From contig JBEIHX010000007.1 in NCBI GenBank assembly GCA_040381075.1, forward strand, positions 62,001 to 126,000: a stretch of DNA of 64,000 nt, written 5' to 3'. The translations under genes and the position numbers were made by a program. This document shows, piece by piece, positions 50,332-59,076 of this stretch (the first letter of the stretch is position 1; every line of letters begins with the position of its first letter). This DNA is from JBEIHX01 sp040381075 (GTDB lineage: Bacteria; Pseudomonadota; Alphaproteobacteria; Caulobacterales; Aquidulcibacteraceae). The notes beneath the pieces are model-generated. The model worked only from the letters and a program-made list of their open reading frames with translations, was not told the origin of the DNA and ran no database searches.

Positions 50332-50730
50332 TCAGGCGGCCGCCGCCTTCAGCGCCTTGAGACGCTCCAGCGCCATCCCCGCCCGGGCGCGGTTGGCGTC
50401 ATCGCGCGCGTCCCTCAGATCTTCCTCAGCGGTCCTGATGTCCTGGTCGAGACGCGCCGGATCGATCTCGGCAAGATCGATGGCCTCTTCGGCGAGCACC
50501 GTCAGACCGGCCGGAGTTACGTCGGCAAAGCCACCGCGCACGAAGAATCGCCTCTCAGCGCCGGCGTCGATTACTTTCAGAAGCCCCATGGAGAGGGTGG
50601 ACATCAACGGCGCGTGGTTGACGAGCACGCCGAATTCTCCGGCTTCGCCGGGAGCGATGACCTGATCGACGTCTCCGGCGTAAAGCTCGCGTTCCGGGGA
50701 GACGAGCGAGAAGTGCAGTTTATCCGACAT
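50332..50730 (-). CDS. atpC: ATP synthase epsilon subunit
   Basis: A 132-residue F1 epsilon subunit. The beta-sandwich is clear: KLHFSLVSPERELYAGDVDQVIAPGEAGEFGVLVNHAPLMSTLSMGLLKVIDAGAERRFFVRGGFADVTPAGLTVLAEEAI (3-84), followed by the C-terminal helical hairpin (EIDPARLDQDIRTAEEDLRDARDDANRARAGMALERLKAL). It links rotation to catalysis and can inhibit ATP hydrolysis. In most alphaproteobacteria atpC is the last gene of atpHAGDC; here the gene upstream on the same strand is an unrelated lipoprotein and no other atp gene is present in the window. Confidence 0.95.
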   Translation of the reverse strand: MSDKLHFSLVSPERELYAGDVDQVIAPGEAGEFGVLVNHAPLMSTLSMGLLKVIDAGAERRFFVRGGFADVTPAGLTVLAEEAIDLAEIDPARLDQDIRTAEEDLRDARDDANRARAGMALERLKALKAAAA

Positions 50731-50799
50731 CGGAGCGGTCCCGTTGCTGTTTCGCGGTTGGTCTTGAGGTAGAAGATCTGGGATGGTGATGGTCGATTC

Positions 50800-51426
50800 C
50801 TAGGGGCGCGCCGGCCCGGCCATGCGCGCGCAGGCGCCAGGCTGCGCCACGCTCTCAAGCACGGTGGCCTGGAAGCGCGGGCCAGGCGCGGCCGCCGCGC
50901 CGGGGAGGGTGACGGCGAGTGCGAACACGCGCCCGGTTCTGTCAGAGCAGAACGCCATCCGTTCGCGTCCGGCCGCGGCGGGCGCCGGCACCGCAAGGAA
51001 ACCTTCAGACCTGGCGGCCACGACCTCGGCGACGACCCGGCGCAATTCGTCCGCCCCGCCCTCATTGGTGCGCACCGAGCAGCGGCCATTCGGGTGAGCG
51101 ATCACCTCGGCGGGCCCGATGGTCCAGACTTTGGTGTCGGCCGGCTCACTGGGCGAAGGCGCCCCAGGCTGGAGCGCTTGCGCGCGCGCGAACTGGGCCA
51201 CAGGCGCGGGCGTGATCACCGCCGGCAGGCATGCCTCTGCGAGCCCGCGCTTCACAGCGGCCGCGGCCACGGAGAGCGGCTGCGTCAGTGGTCCCGGCGC
51301 TGCAGGCGCTGTGGGTCCTGGCGCAGCCGGGCGCGGCGGCGGGCGGGTCGGCTGGGACGGAGCGCAGGCCGCAACGATGACGCCGACCGCCATCAGAGCC
51401 AGCAATGGAAAGCGTCTCGCCGTCAT
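50800..51426 (-). CDS. Lipoprotein of unknown function (NMCC_0638-like type not assigned)
   Basis: A 208-residue exported lipoprotein: MTARRFPLLALMAVGVIVAAC is a signal with lipobox VAAC (Cys21), followed by a Pro-rich linker. The mature domain (AAAVKRGLAEACLPAVITPAPVAQFARAQAL, then TKVWTIGPAEVIAHPNGRCSVRTNEGGADELRRVVAEVVAARSEGFL and MAFCSDRTGRVFALAVTLP) has four Cys that may pair and an alpha/beta layout seen in several proteobacterial hypothetical lipoproteins. No family is assigned with confidence. It is followed by atpC 69 bp later on the same strand, which may be an operon; no functional link to ATP synthase is known. Confidence 0.62.
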   Translation of the reverse strand: MTARRFPLLALMAVGVIVAACAPSQPTRPPPRPAAPGPTAPAAPGPLTQPLSVAAAAVKRGLAEACLPAVITPAPVAQFARAQALQPGAPSPSEPADTKVWTIGPAEVIAHPNGRCSVRTNEGGADELRRVVAEVVAARSEGFLAVPAPAAAGRERMAFCSDRTGRVFALAVTLPGAAAAPGPRFQATVLESVAQPGACARMAGPARP

Positions 51427-51732
51427 GGTCCCACCGAAAGGCGGCGCGCCGTCGCGCCGGCCCCAAATGCCAGTGCGCCGGATAGGCCGCCAAAGCAGCA
51501 AAATCAAGGCTTCCCGGGCGCCCGGGCGCCGCCATGCGCAGACCCGCTGGCGGACTGCGCGACAGGCGCGTTCGCCCGGCCGGACCAGATCCCTGCCATG
51601 TGCGCCGCTGCGGTCGACGGCGGCGCAGTCTCTCCCGGCGACGCCTCTGACTGACGGGCAAAGGCCACTGCAGCACGGACAGGGCCCTCCCGTCACGCCG
51701 CAGCGGTTCGCATCAGCCCGCGGCGGGGGCCC

Positions 51733-51802
51733 TGTCTGGGGGGCCCTGTCTGGGGCGTCCTGTCTGGGGCGTCCTGTCTGGGGCGTCCTGTCTGGGGCCG
51801 CC
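51733..51802. repeat. 14-bp tandem repeat, 5 copies
   Basis: TGTCTGGGGCGTCC repeats five times at exact 14-bp spacing, the first copy with changes. It ends in a hairpin formed with the CCAGACAG immediately after it. Confidence 0.92.
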
Positions 51803-51868
51803 AGACAGGGCCTCGGCGGGAAAACGTTCGCGGCGCGTTCCCCAGAAAAATCCTGCAGGACATTAATG

Positions 51869-51884
51869 AGAACCGTTTGGTTCT
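51869..51884. promoter_or_regulatory. Palindromic operator copy 1
   Basis: AGAACCGTTTGGTTCT has 6-bp arms AGAACC and GGTTCT around GTTT. It matches copy 2 (AGAACCATATGGTTCT) at 12 arm positions. The form is typical of TetR-family sites. It lies 152 bp before the gltD start. Confidence 0.6.
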
Positions 51885-51942
51885 TGTTTGAGCCGGGAAG
51901 GCCGGCGGTTTGCAGCGCCTCGCTGCGACATTCCGTCATAAC

Positions 51943-51962
51943 TAAGAACCATATGGTTCTTA
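51943..51962. promoter_or_regulatory. Palindromic operator copy 2
   Basis: TAAGAACCATATGGTTCTTA is a perfect 20-bp palindrome, 76 bp right of copy 1 and 74 bp before the gltD start. A pair of such sites around a promoter suggests cooperative binding by a TetR-type repressor, but no TetR gene is present in the window. Confidence 0.65.
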
Positions 51963-52035
51963 TACGGCTGATTTCGGATTGACGCGGCGGTCACAGCGCG
52001 TCAAGAGACCCGCACAGCGGGTGCAGGGGCGGACG

Positions 52036-53481
52036 ATGGCCGAACGGATGCTGAAGTTCGTGGCGTTGGAGCAGGAGTCGCCCGCCAAGCGCGCCGCCGA
52101 GGAGCGCCGCAAGGACTTCCACGAGATCTACCGTGACTACATCGTGCGCAAGGCGACGGACCAGGCGTCCCGCTGCTCGCAATGTGGCGTGCCATTCTGC
52201 CAGACCCACTGCCCGCTGCAGAACAACATTCCCGACTGGCTGAAGCTGACCGCCGAAGGTCGGCTGCAGGAAGCCTATGAGGTCTCAACCGCCACCAACC
52301 CCATGCCGGAAATCTGCGGCCGCATCTGCCCCCAGGATCGCCTGTGCGAAGGCAATTGCGTGATCGAGCAATCCGGCCACGGCGCGGTGACGATCGGCGC
52401 CGTGGAGCGCTACATTACAGAGACCGCCTGGGAAAATGGCTGGGTTGCGCCCATTGCGCCGCCGCGCGAGCGGCCGGAGACGGTGGGCGTGATCGGGGCC
52501 GGACCCGCGGGGCTCGCCGCAGCTGAGGATCTGCGCCGCAGGGGCTATCAGGTCACGATCTACGACCGCTATGACCGGGCCGGGGGGCTCCTGATCTACG
52601 GCATTCCGAACTTCAAGCTTGAAAAGCCGGTCGTCGAGCGGCGCACCGACCGGCTCGCCCGGTCCGGCGTCGTCTTCGTGCTCAATGTCGAGGTGGGCCG
52701 CGATGTGACGCTCGCCGAACTTCGCCGGCGCCACGATGCGGTGCTGATCGCGACCGGCGTCTACGCGGCGCGCCCGCTCGAATGCCCCGGCGCAGGCGCG
52801 CCCGGCGTGGTCCCCGCCCTCGATTACCTGATCACCGCCAACCGACGCGGGCTCGCAGACGAGGTCGCAGGTTTCGAGAAGGGGCCGCTTGACGCCAGAG
52901 GCCGCCATGTCGTGGTCGTCGGCGGTGGCGACACGGCGATGGATTGCGTGCGCACCGCCGTGCGCCAGGGCGCCAGGAGCGTCACCTGCCTGTACCGACG
53001 CAACCGCGAGAACATGCCCGGGAGCCTGCGCGAGGTGGCCAATGCCGAGGAAGAGGGCGTGCGGTTCGAGTGGCTGGCCGCCCCCAAAGCCATTCTCAGC
53101 GGCGCGACCAGACTGAAGAGCGTGCGCGCCGCGCGCATGCGCCTCGGCCTGCCTGACGCATCCGGACGCCAGGCCCCGGAGGAAATCCCAGGAGCGGATT
53201 TCGACCTGAAGGCGGATATGGTGATCAAGGCGCTCGGCTATGACCCGGACGACCTTCCCGCAGCCTTCGGCGAACCCGCGCTGCGCACCACGAACCGCGG
53301 CGTGCTGCGCATCGACCGGAGAACCATGATGACCAGCCTGGAGGGAGTATTCGCCGCCGGCGACATCGTGCGCGGCGCCTCGCTTGTTGTCTGGGCGATC
53401 AGGGACGGCCGCGAGGCCGCCGCCGCCATCCACGCCCATCTGCGCGCGAGAACCATCGCTGCGCGGACGGCCGCCGAGTGA
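52036..53481 (+). CDS. gltD: Glutamate synthase small subunit
   Basis: A 481-residue NADPH-dependent glutamate synthase beta subunit, passing electrons to the large subunit for glutamate formation from glutamine and 2-oxoglutarate. N-terminal Cys motifs for 4Fe-4S clusters: RCSQCGVPFCQTHCPL and ICGRICPQDRLCEGNC. FAD motif GVIGAGPAGLAAAEDL (about 149-164) and NADP motif VVVGGGDTAMDCV follow, with GVFAAGDIVRGASLVVWAI at the C terminus. ATG 52036 gives the usual MAERMLKF start; ATG 51979 is an in-frame alternative. It is first of the gltD-GST-gltB operon, downstream of two palindromic operators. Confidence 0.96.
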   Translation: MAERMLKFVALEQESPAKRAAEERRKDFHEIYRDYIVRKATDQASRCSQCGVPFCQTHCPLQNNIPDWLKLTAEGRLQEAYEVSTATNPMPEICGRICPQDRLCEGNCVIEQSGHGAVTIGAVERYITETAWENGWVAPIAPPRERPETVGVIGAGPAGLAAAEDLRRRGYQVTIYDRYDRAGGLLIYGIPNFKLEKPVVERRTDRLARSGVVFVLNVEVGRDVTLAELRRRHDAVLIATGVYAARPLECPGAGAPGVVPALDYLITANRRGLADEVAGFEKGPLDARGRHVVVVGGGDTAMDCVRTAVRQGARSVTCLYRRNRENMPGSLREVANAEEEGVRFEWLAAPKAILSGATRLKSVRAARMRLGLPDASGRQAPEEIPGADFDLKADMVIKALGYDPDDLPAAFGEPALRTTNRGVLRIDRRTMMTSLEGVFAAGDIVRGASLVVWAIRDGREAAAAIHAHLRARTIAARTAAE

Positions 53482-53533
53482 AGACCATGAGGCGCGTCGC
53501 GCCCGTGTCCGCCCCCAGCGATGAGCCAAGCCC

Positions 53534-54136
53534 ATGATGCGGATCTTCGGCGACCTCGGCTCAGGCAATTGCCTGAAGGTGAAGACCACGGCGGACACGC
53601 TGGGGATCGCCTATGCCTGGACGCATATAGACATCCTGAAGGGCCAATCGCGCACGCCGGAGTTTCTGGCGCTGAGCCCGGCAGGACAGGTTCCGATCGT
53701 GCAGCTGTCCGACGGCCGGGTGCTGTCCCAGTCAAACGCCATCATCCGCTACCTCGCCCGCGGCTCGCACCTGCTGCCCGAAGACGCCTTCACCCAGGCC
53801 GAGATCGACGCCTGGCTGTTCTGGGAGCAGAACAGCCACGAACCCTTCGTGGCGGGCGCGCGCTTCCAGCGCGTCTACCTGCGCCAGCCGGCGGAACATG
53901 TTCCCGCCCGCACGATGGCCAATGGCGCGGCGGCGCTCGACCGGATGGAGGCGCATCTGGGCGGCCAGGCCTGGTTCGTGAACGACGGTCCAACCATCGC
54001 GGACATCGCGCTTGCCGCCTATACCCGCCTCGCCCCCGAGGGCGGGTTTGATCTGACCGGCAGACCTGCCGTCACCGCCTGGCTCGCGCGATGCGACGAG
54101 GCGTTTTTCGATCATCCACTGGAAACCGCACCATGA
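53534..54136 (+). CDS. Glutathione S-transferase between gltD and gltB
   Basis: A 200-residue GST: thioredoxin-like domain with GSGNCLKVKTTADTLGIAYAWTHIDILKGQSRTPEFLALSPAGQVPIVQLSDGRVLSQSNAIIRYLA (about 9-75) and helical domain with LFWEQNSHEPFVAGARF and DGPTIADIALAAYTRLA. Cys13 may be the reactive residue. It lies 52 bp after gltD and its stop codon overlaps the gltB start in ATGA, so it is translationally coupled to gltB. A GST inside the glutamate synthase operon is unusual; its role there is unknown. Start could be ATG 53534 or 53537. Confidence 0.92.
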   Translation: MMRIFGDLGSGNCLKVKTTADTLGIAYAWTHIDILKGQSRTPEFLALSPAGQVPIVQLSDGRVLSQSNAIIRYLARGSHLLPEDAFTQAEIDAWLFWEQNSHEPFVAGARFQRVYLRQPAEHVPARTMANGAAALDRMEAHLGGQAWFVNDGPTIADIALAAYTRLAPEGGFDLTGRPAVTAWLARCDEAFFDHPLETAP

Positions 54137-57100
54137 GCGAGTCCGACAACGACTTCCGCGCCCGCTACGAAGCCAACCGGGACCGGCTGATCGCAGCCCA
54201 TGCCTATGATCCGCGCGACGAGCACGACGCCTGCGGCGTCGGCCTCGTCGCCGCACTCGACGGCGAGCCCCGGCGCGAGATCGTTGAAATGGCGATCAGC
54301 GCCCTGAAGAATGTCTGGCACCGCGGGGCGGTCGATGCGGACGGCAAGACAGGCGACGGCGCCGGGATCAGGCTTGACGTGCCGCAGGCGTTCTTCCGCG
54401 AGCAGGTGTCGCGCACCGGCCATGACCCGGGCGGACGCGCCATCATTGTCGGTCAGGTTTTCCTGCCGCGCACCGACTTCGGGGCGCAGGAGAGCGTGCG
54501 CGCAGTCATCGAAACCGAAATCCTGCGCTTCGGCTTCTACATCTTCGGATGGCGCCAGGTCCCGGTTGACATATCCGTGATCGGGGAAAAGGCCAACGCC
54601 ACCCGACCCGAGATCGAACAGATCCTGTTCGCAGATGCGCGCGGGCGCGATGACGATGCGCTCGAGCGCGTGCTCTACGTCTGCCGCCGGCGGATTGAAA
54701 AGCGCTGTCGCGAGCAGAACATCAACGACTTCTATGTCTGCTCATTTTCAGCCCGGACGCTGATCTACAAGGGCATGTTCCTCGCGGAGCATATTGATCG
54801 CTTCTACCCGGACCTGCGCGACCCCAGCTTCGTGTCAGCCGTGGCGATCTATCACCAGCGCTATTCGACGAACACCTTCCCGCAGTGGCGCCTTGCCCAG
54901 CCCTTCCGCATGCTTGCGCATAACGGCGAGATCAACACGCTGAAGGGCAACGTCAACTGGATGAAGTCGCATGAAATCAAGATGGCCGCAGACACGTTCG
55001 GCGACCATCAGGAGGACATCAAGCCGGTGATCCTGCCCGGCATGTCCGACTCTGGCGCACTCGACAACGTGTTCGAAGTGATGGTGCGCGCCGGGCGCTC
55101 CGCGCCGATGGCCAAGGCCATTCTGGCGCCGGAGGCATGGGCGAAGAGCGAAACCATGCCGGCCGCCCACCGCGCCCTCTACGCCTACTGCTCGGCGATC
55201 ATGGAGCCCTGGGACGGTCCAGCCGCACTGGCGATCTTTGACGGCCGCTGGGCCGTCGCCGGCATGGACCGCAACGGCCTGCGCCCCATGCGCTATGCGA
55301 TCACCGAGGATGGCGTGCTGGCCGTTGGCTCGGAAGCCGGCATGTGCCCGCTGGAAAACCGGCGCGTGATCAGGCGCGGGCGGGTCGGCCCAGGGCGGAT
55401 GATCGCCTTCGACGTCAAGGAGGCGAAGTTCTACGGCGAGGAAGAGGTGCTGGACATGCTCGCCGCCGCAAAGCCCTACGCCCAGTGGCTGGAGCATGTG
55501 GTCGAACTGGAGCCGCGCATCGGGCCAGGACCTGAACCACGCATCACCACATCGCGCCTCGACCTGCTGCGTCGCCAGTCTGCGGCCGGCTTCACGCTCG
55601 AGGAAGTGGAGCTGATCCTCGCACCGATGGCGGAAGACGCCAAGGAAGCGGTCGGCTCAATGGGCGACGATGCGCCGCTCGCCGTGCTGTCCGACCGCTA
55701 TCGCCCGCTCAGCCATTTCTTCCGGCAGAATTTCAGCCAGGTCACAAATCCGCCCATCGACCCGCTGCGCGAAGACCGGGTGATGAGCCTCAAGACACGC
55801 TTCAAGAATCTCAACAACGTGCTTGAAGACAAGAACCCGTCGGATGTCTTCCTGCTCGAAAGCCCCGTGCTCACCACAGGCATGTATGAGCGCATGCTGG
55901 GGGTGCTTGGGGATTCCGTGGAGATCATCGACTGCACCTTCGAGCGGCCGCACGATCCAGGCGGGGCCGGCGAGGCGCTGCGCGGGGCGCTCGACCGGGT
56001 GCGCGTGGAGGCCGAAAATGCGGTGCGCGCAGGTCGCTCACATATCGTCCTGACAGATGAGCGCACCAGCGCCTCGCGCGTTGCGATCCCGATGATCCTG
56101 GCGACCGGCGGCGCGCACAGCCATCTCGTCAAGGTTGGCCTGCGCTCCTATTGCTCAATCACGGTGCGCTCGGCGGAATGTCTTGATACCCACTATTTCG
56201 CCGTCCTCGTCGGCGTCGGCGCCACGACCGTGAACGCCTATCTGGCCCAGGAAACGATCGCCGACCGCCACGCCCGTGGCCTGTTGCCGGCCCATGCGCT
56301 TGGCAAGGCCTGCCTCAACTACAAACGGGCGATCGAGGCAGGCCTTTTGAAGATCATGTCGAAGATGGGCATCTCGGTCATATCGTCTTACCGCGGGGCC
56401 TACAACTTCGAAGCCCTTGGCCTGTCCCGCGCGCTCGTCGACGAATTTTTTCCGGGCATGGCGAGCCGTATCTCAGGCATCGGCCTCACCGGAATCGCAC
56501 GCAACGTCATCGAGGCGCATGAGCGCGCCTACGACGAAGACATCGTCACCCTGCCGGTTGGCGGGGTGTACCGCCAGCGCGCAAGCGGTGAGCGGCACGC
56601 CTTTGAAGGTCCGATGATCCACCAGCTGCAGCATGCGGTGCAGACGAATTCCTACGCCGAGTACCTCAAATACTCGATGGCGGTGCGCGACCGGCGTCAC
56701 CGGGAACCGATCCAGCTGCGCGATCTGCTCGAGATCCGCGCCGGGGTCAGCCCCGCGCTGTCCGTGGACGATGTGGAATCGATCAACGAGATCCGCAAAC
56801 GCTTCGTTACGCCCGGCATGTCGCTCGGCGCGCTGGGACCCGAGGCGCATGGCGCGCTCAACATCGCCATGAACCGCATCGGGGCGAAGTCGGACTCCGG
56901 CGAGGGTGGAGAAGACCGGGAGCGCTACACGCCGCGCCCGAACGGCGACAACCCGAACAGCGCGATCAAGCAGATCGCCTCAGGCCGCTTTGGCGTGACG
57001 GCGGAATATCTCAACCAGTGCCGGGAAATCGAGATCAAGGTCGCCCAGGGCGCCAAGCCCGGCGAAGGCGGCCAGCTGCCGGGCTTCAAGGTGACCGACA

Positions 57101-58704
57101 TGATCGCGCGTCTGCGTCATTCGACGCCCGGCGTGATGCTGATCTCGCCGCCGCCCCACCATGACATCTATTCGATCGAGGACCTCGCCCAGCTGATCTA
57201 TGACCTGAAGCAGATCAACCCCGAGGCGAAGGTGTGCGTGAAGCTCGTGTCGCAGTCGGGGGTGGGCACCGTGGCGGCGGGAGTCGCCAAGGCGAAGGCT
57301 GACGTCATCTTGATCTCAGGCCATGTCGGCGGCACCGGAGCAAGCCCGCAGACGTCGATCAAATATGCCGGCGCGCCGTGGGAGATGGGGCTTTCGGAAG
57401 CCCATCAGGTGCTCTCGCTCAACAATCTGCGCCACTCCGTGACGCTGCGCACGGACGGGGGGCTGCGCACCGGGCGCGACATCGTCATCGCGGCCATGCT
57501 CGGCGCGGAGGAGTACGGCATCGGCACCGCCAGCCTCGTGGCGATGGGCTGCATCATGGTGCGCCAGTGCCATTCGAACACCTGCCCTGTCGGGGTGTGC
57601 ACGCAGGATCCGAAGTTGCGCGAGCGATTCCGCGGCAGCCCGGACCATGTCGTGAACCTCATGACGTTCCTTGCCATGGAGGTGCGCGACATCCTGGCCC
57701 AGATTGGCTTCAAGAGCCTCAAGGAGGTCATCGGACGCACTGACCTGCTCAGCCAGATTTCGCGCGGCGCCAGCCACCTTGACGATCTTGATCTCAATCC
57801 GATCCTGGTGCGCGTTGACAGCCCGCACCCCCCGTACAACGTGCAGACCGGCCGCGCCGAGGTGCCTGACACCCTTGACGCGCAGATCCTGCGCGACGCC
57901 GCGCCGTTCTTCCAGCGCCAGGAAAAAATGTCGCTGGCCTACACGGTGCGCAACACGCACCGCGCCATCGGCGCGCGCGCGTCCGCCCACATCGTGCGCA
58001 GCTGGGGCATGGACAGCGTGCCGGAGGGTCGACTCGCAATCCGGCTTGAAGGATCGGCCGGCCAGTCGCTTGGCGCGTTCAGCGTCAAGGGCCTGTTCCT
58101 TGATGTGCTCGGCGAGGCCAACGACTATGTGGGCAAGGGCCTGTCAGGCGCCACGATCGTTGTGCGTCCGCCGCCGGAGGATCGTCTGGTCGGACCGCAA
58201 AACACGATCATCGGCAACACGGTGCTGTATGGCGCGACAAGCGGCGCGCTTTTCGCCGCTGGACAGGCTGGCGAGCGCTTCGCGGTTCGCAATTCCGGGG
58301 CCGATGTGGTGGTGGAAGGATGCGGGGCGAACGGCTGCGAATACATGACCGGCGGCGCGGCCGTCATTCTTGGCGCTGTCGGCGAGAACTTCGGCGCCGG
58401 TATGACGGGAGGCGTCGCTTTCGTGTGGGACCGGGACGATCACTTCGCCCGACGCGCCAATCCCGACACCATCAGCTGGGCGCGGATCGCCGCGAGGTAC
58501 TGGGAGAGCCGGCTCAAATCACTCATTGAACGGCACTATGAACTCACGCAGTCCGCCCGGGCCGAGGAGATCCTCGACAATTGGGTGTTTGAGCGCGGAC
58601 GGTTCTGGCAGATCACACCGAAGGACATGATTGACCGTCTGGTCCATCCGTTGCAGGACGTTGGTGATGACGGCGCGCAGGATCGCGTCGCTTCCATCGC
58701 CTGA
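54133..58704 (+). CDS. gltB: Glutamate synthase large subunit
   Basis: A 1523-residue glutamate synthase alpha subunit. After a 33-residue propeptide, Cys34 (DEHDACGVGLVAALDG) is the processed N-terminal nucleophile of the glutaminase domain. The central FMN domain with TTVNAYLAQETI and GAKPGEGGQLPGFKVTDMIARLRHSTPGVMLISPPPHHDIYSIEDLAQLIYDLK, the 3Fe-4S site CIMVRQCHSNTCPVGVC and the GXGXG-type C-terminal beta-helix (GANGCEYMTGGAAVILGAVGENFGAGMTGG) are present in order. It makes two glutamates per cycle with GltD. ATG 54133 overlaps the GST stop; an earlier in-frame ATG at 54091 lies inside the GST. Confidence 0.97.
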   Translation: MSESDNDFRARYEANRDRLIAAHAYDPRDEHDACGVGLVAALDGEPRREIVEMAISALKNVWHRGAVDADGKTGDGAGIRLDVPQAFFREQVSRTGHDPGGRAIIVGQVFLPRTDFGAQESVRAVIETEILRFGFYIFGWRQVPVDISVIGEKANATRPEIEQILFADARGRDDDALERVLYVCRRRIEKRCREQNINDFYVCSFSARTLIYKGMFLAEHIDRFYPDLRDPSFVSAVAIYHQRYSTNTFPQWRLAQPFRMLAHNGEINTLKGNVNWMKSHEIKMAADTFGDHQEDIKPVILPGMSDSGALDNVFEVMVRAGRSAPMAKAILAPEAWAKSETMPAAHRALYAYCSAIMEPWDGPAALAIFDGRWAVAGMDRNGLRPMRYAITEDGVLAVGSEAGMCPLENRRVIRRGRVGPGRMIAFDVKEAKFYGEEEVLDMLAAAKPYAQWLEHVVELEPRIGPGPEPRITTSRLDLLRRQSAAGFTLEEVELILAPMAEDAKEAVGSMGDDAPLAVLSDRYRPLSHFFRQNFSQVTNPPIDPLREDRVMSLKTRFKNLNNVLEDKNPSDVFLLESPVLTTGMYERMLGVLGDSVEIIDCTFERPHDPGGAGEALRGALDRVRVEAENAVRAGRSHIVLTDERTSASRVAIPMILATGGAHSHLVKVGLRSYCSITVRSAECLDTHYFAVLVGVGATTVNAYLAQETIADRHARGLLPAHALGKACLNYKRAIEAGLLKIMSKMGISVISSYRGAYNFEALGLSRALVDEFFPGMASRISGIGLTGIARNVIEAHERAYDEDIVTLPVGGVYRQRASGERHAFEGPMIHQLQHAVQTNSYAEYLKYSMAVRDRRHREPIQLRDLLEIRAGVSPALSVDDVESINEIRKRFVTPGMSLGALGPEAHGALNIAMNRIGAKSDSGEGGEDRERYTPRPNGDNPNSAIKQIASGRFGVTAEYLNQCREIEIKVAQGAKPGEGGQLPGFKVTDMIARLRHSTPGVMLISPPPHHDIYSIEDLAQLIYDLKQINPEAKVCVKLVSQSGVGTVAAGVAKAKADVILISGHVGGTGASPQTSIKYAGAPWEMGLSEAHQVLSLNNLRHSVTLRTDGGLRTGRDIVIAAMLGAEEYGIGTASLVAMGCIMVRQCHSNTCPVGVCTQDPKLRERFRGSPDHVVNLMTFLAMEVRDILAQIGFKSLKEVIGRTDLLSQISRGASHLDDLDLNPILVRVDSPHPPYNVQTGRAEVPDTLDAQILRDAAPFFQRQEKMSLAYTVRNTHRAIGARASAHIVRSWGMDSVPEGRLAIRLEGSAGQSLGAFSVKGLFLDVLGEANDYVGKGLSGATIVVRPPPEDRLVGPQNTIIGNTVLYGATSGALFAAGQAGERFAVRNSGADVVVEGCGANGCEYMTGGAAVILGAVGENFGAGMTGGVAFVWDRDDHFARRANPDTISWARIAARYWESRLKSLIERHYELTQSARAEEILDNWVFERGRFWQITPKDMIDRLVHPLQDVGDDGAQDRVASIA

Positions 58705-58752
58705 GGCGGCCGCGCCCGCGCCGGCCTGGACAGTTCATGGGGCAGGCTGGCA

Positions 58753-58856
58753 GGACTTTCTGGCCGGACTTTCTGGCCGGACTTTCTGGCCGGACTTTCT
58801 GGCAGGACTTTCTGGCCGGACTTTCTGGCAGGACTTTCTGGCAGGACTTTCTGGCA
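58753..58856. repeat. 13-bp tandem repeat, 8 copies
   Basis: GGACTTTCTGGCC and GGACTTTCTGGCA alternate over eight copies at exact 13-bp spacing, beginning 49 bp after the gltB stop. No spacers; not CRISPR. The two-variant mix suggests block duplication after divergence. Confidence 0.96.
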
Positions 58857-59076
58857 GGGCGTCCTGGCGCCCCCCTGAGAGGGTGGCCTGATTTCGCCGC
58901 CTGACCGCACGCCTGGCGGCGGCATGCGCAAGGGGCTGACGGGGGGCGTTGACTGGCGCCGGTCGGGCAGACCAGCGCGTCGGACAGGCCCCCGGCCTGA
59001 CGGGCCGCCGCCGCGTGATGCAGCCGGTTCTTGCGCGCGCAGGGCGATGCAGGGGCCGTGGCGGCCCGAAGACCTG

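Larger units (their letters stand above)
51427..52035. other. Regulatory region upstream of gltD
   Basis: About 610 bases between the divergent lipoprotein and gltD genes. Left part: repeat block 51733-51802 ending in a perfect 8-bp-stem hairpin (CTGTCTGG at 51788-51795, CCAGACAG at 51801-51808). Right part (51855-51975): AT-richer, with two palindromic operators. No gene is supported. Confidence 0.6.
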
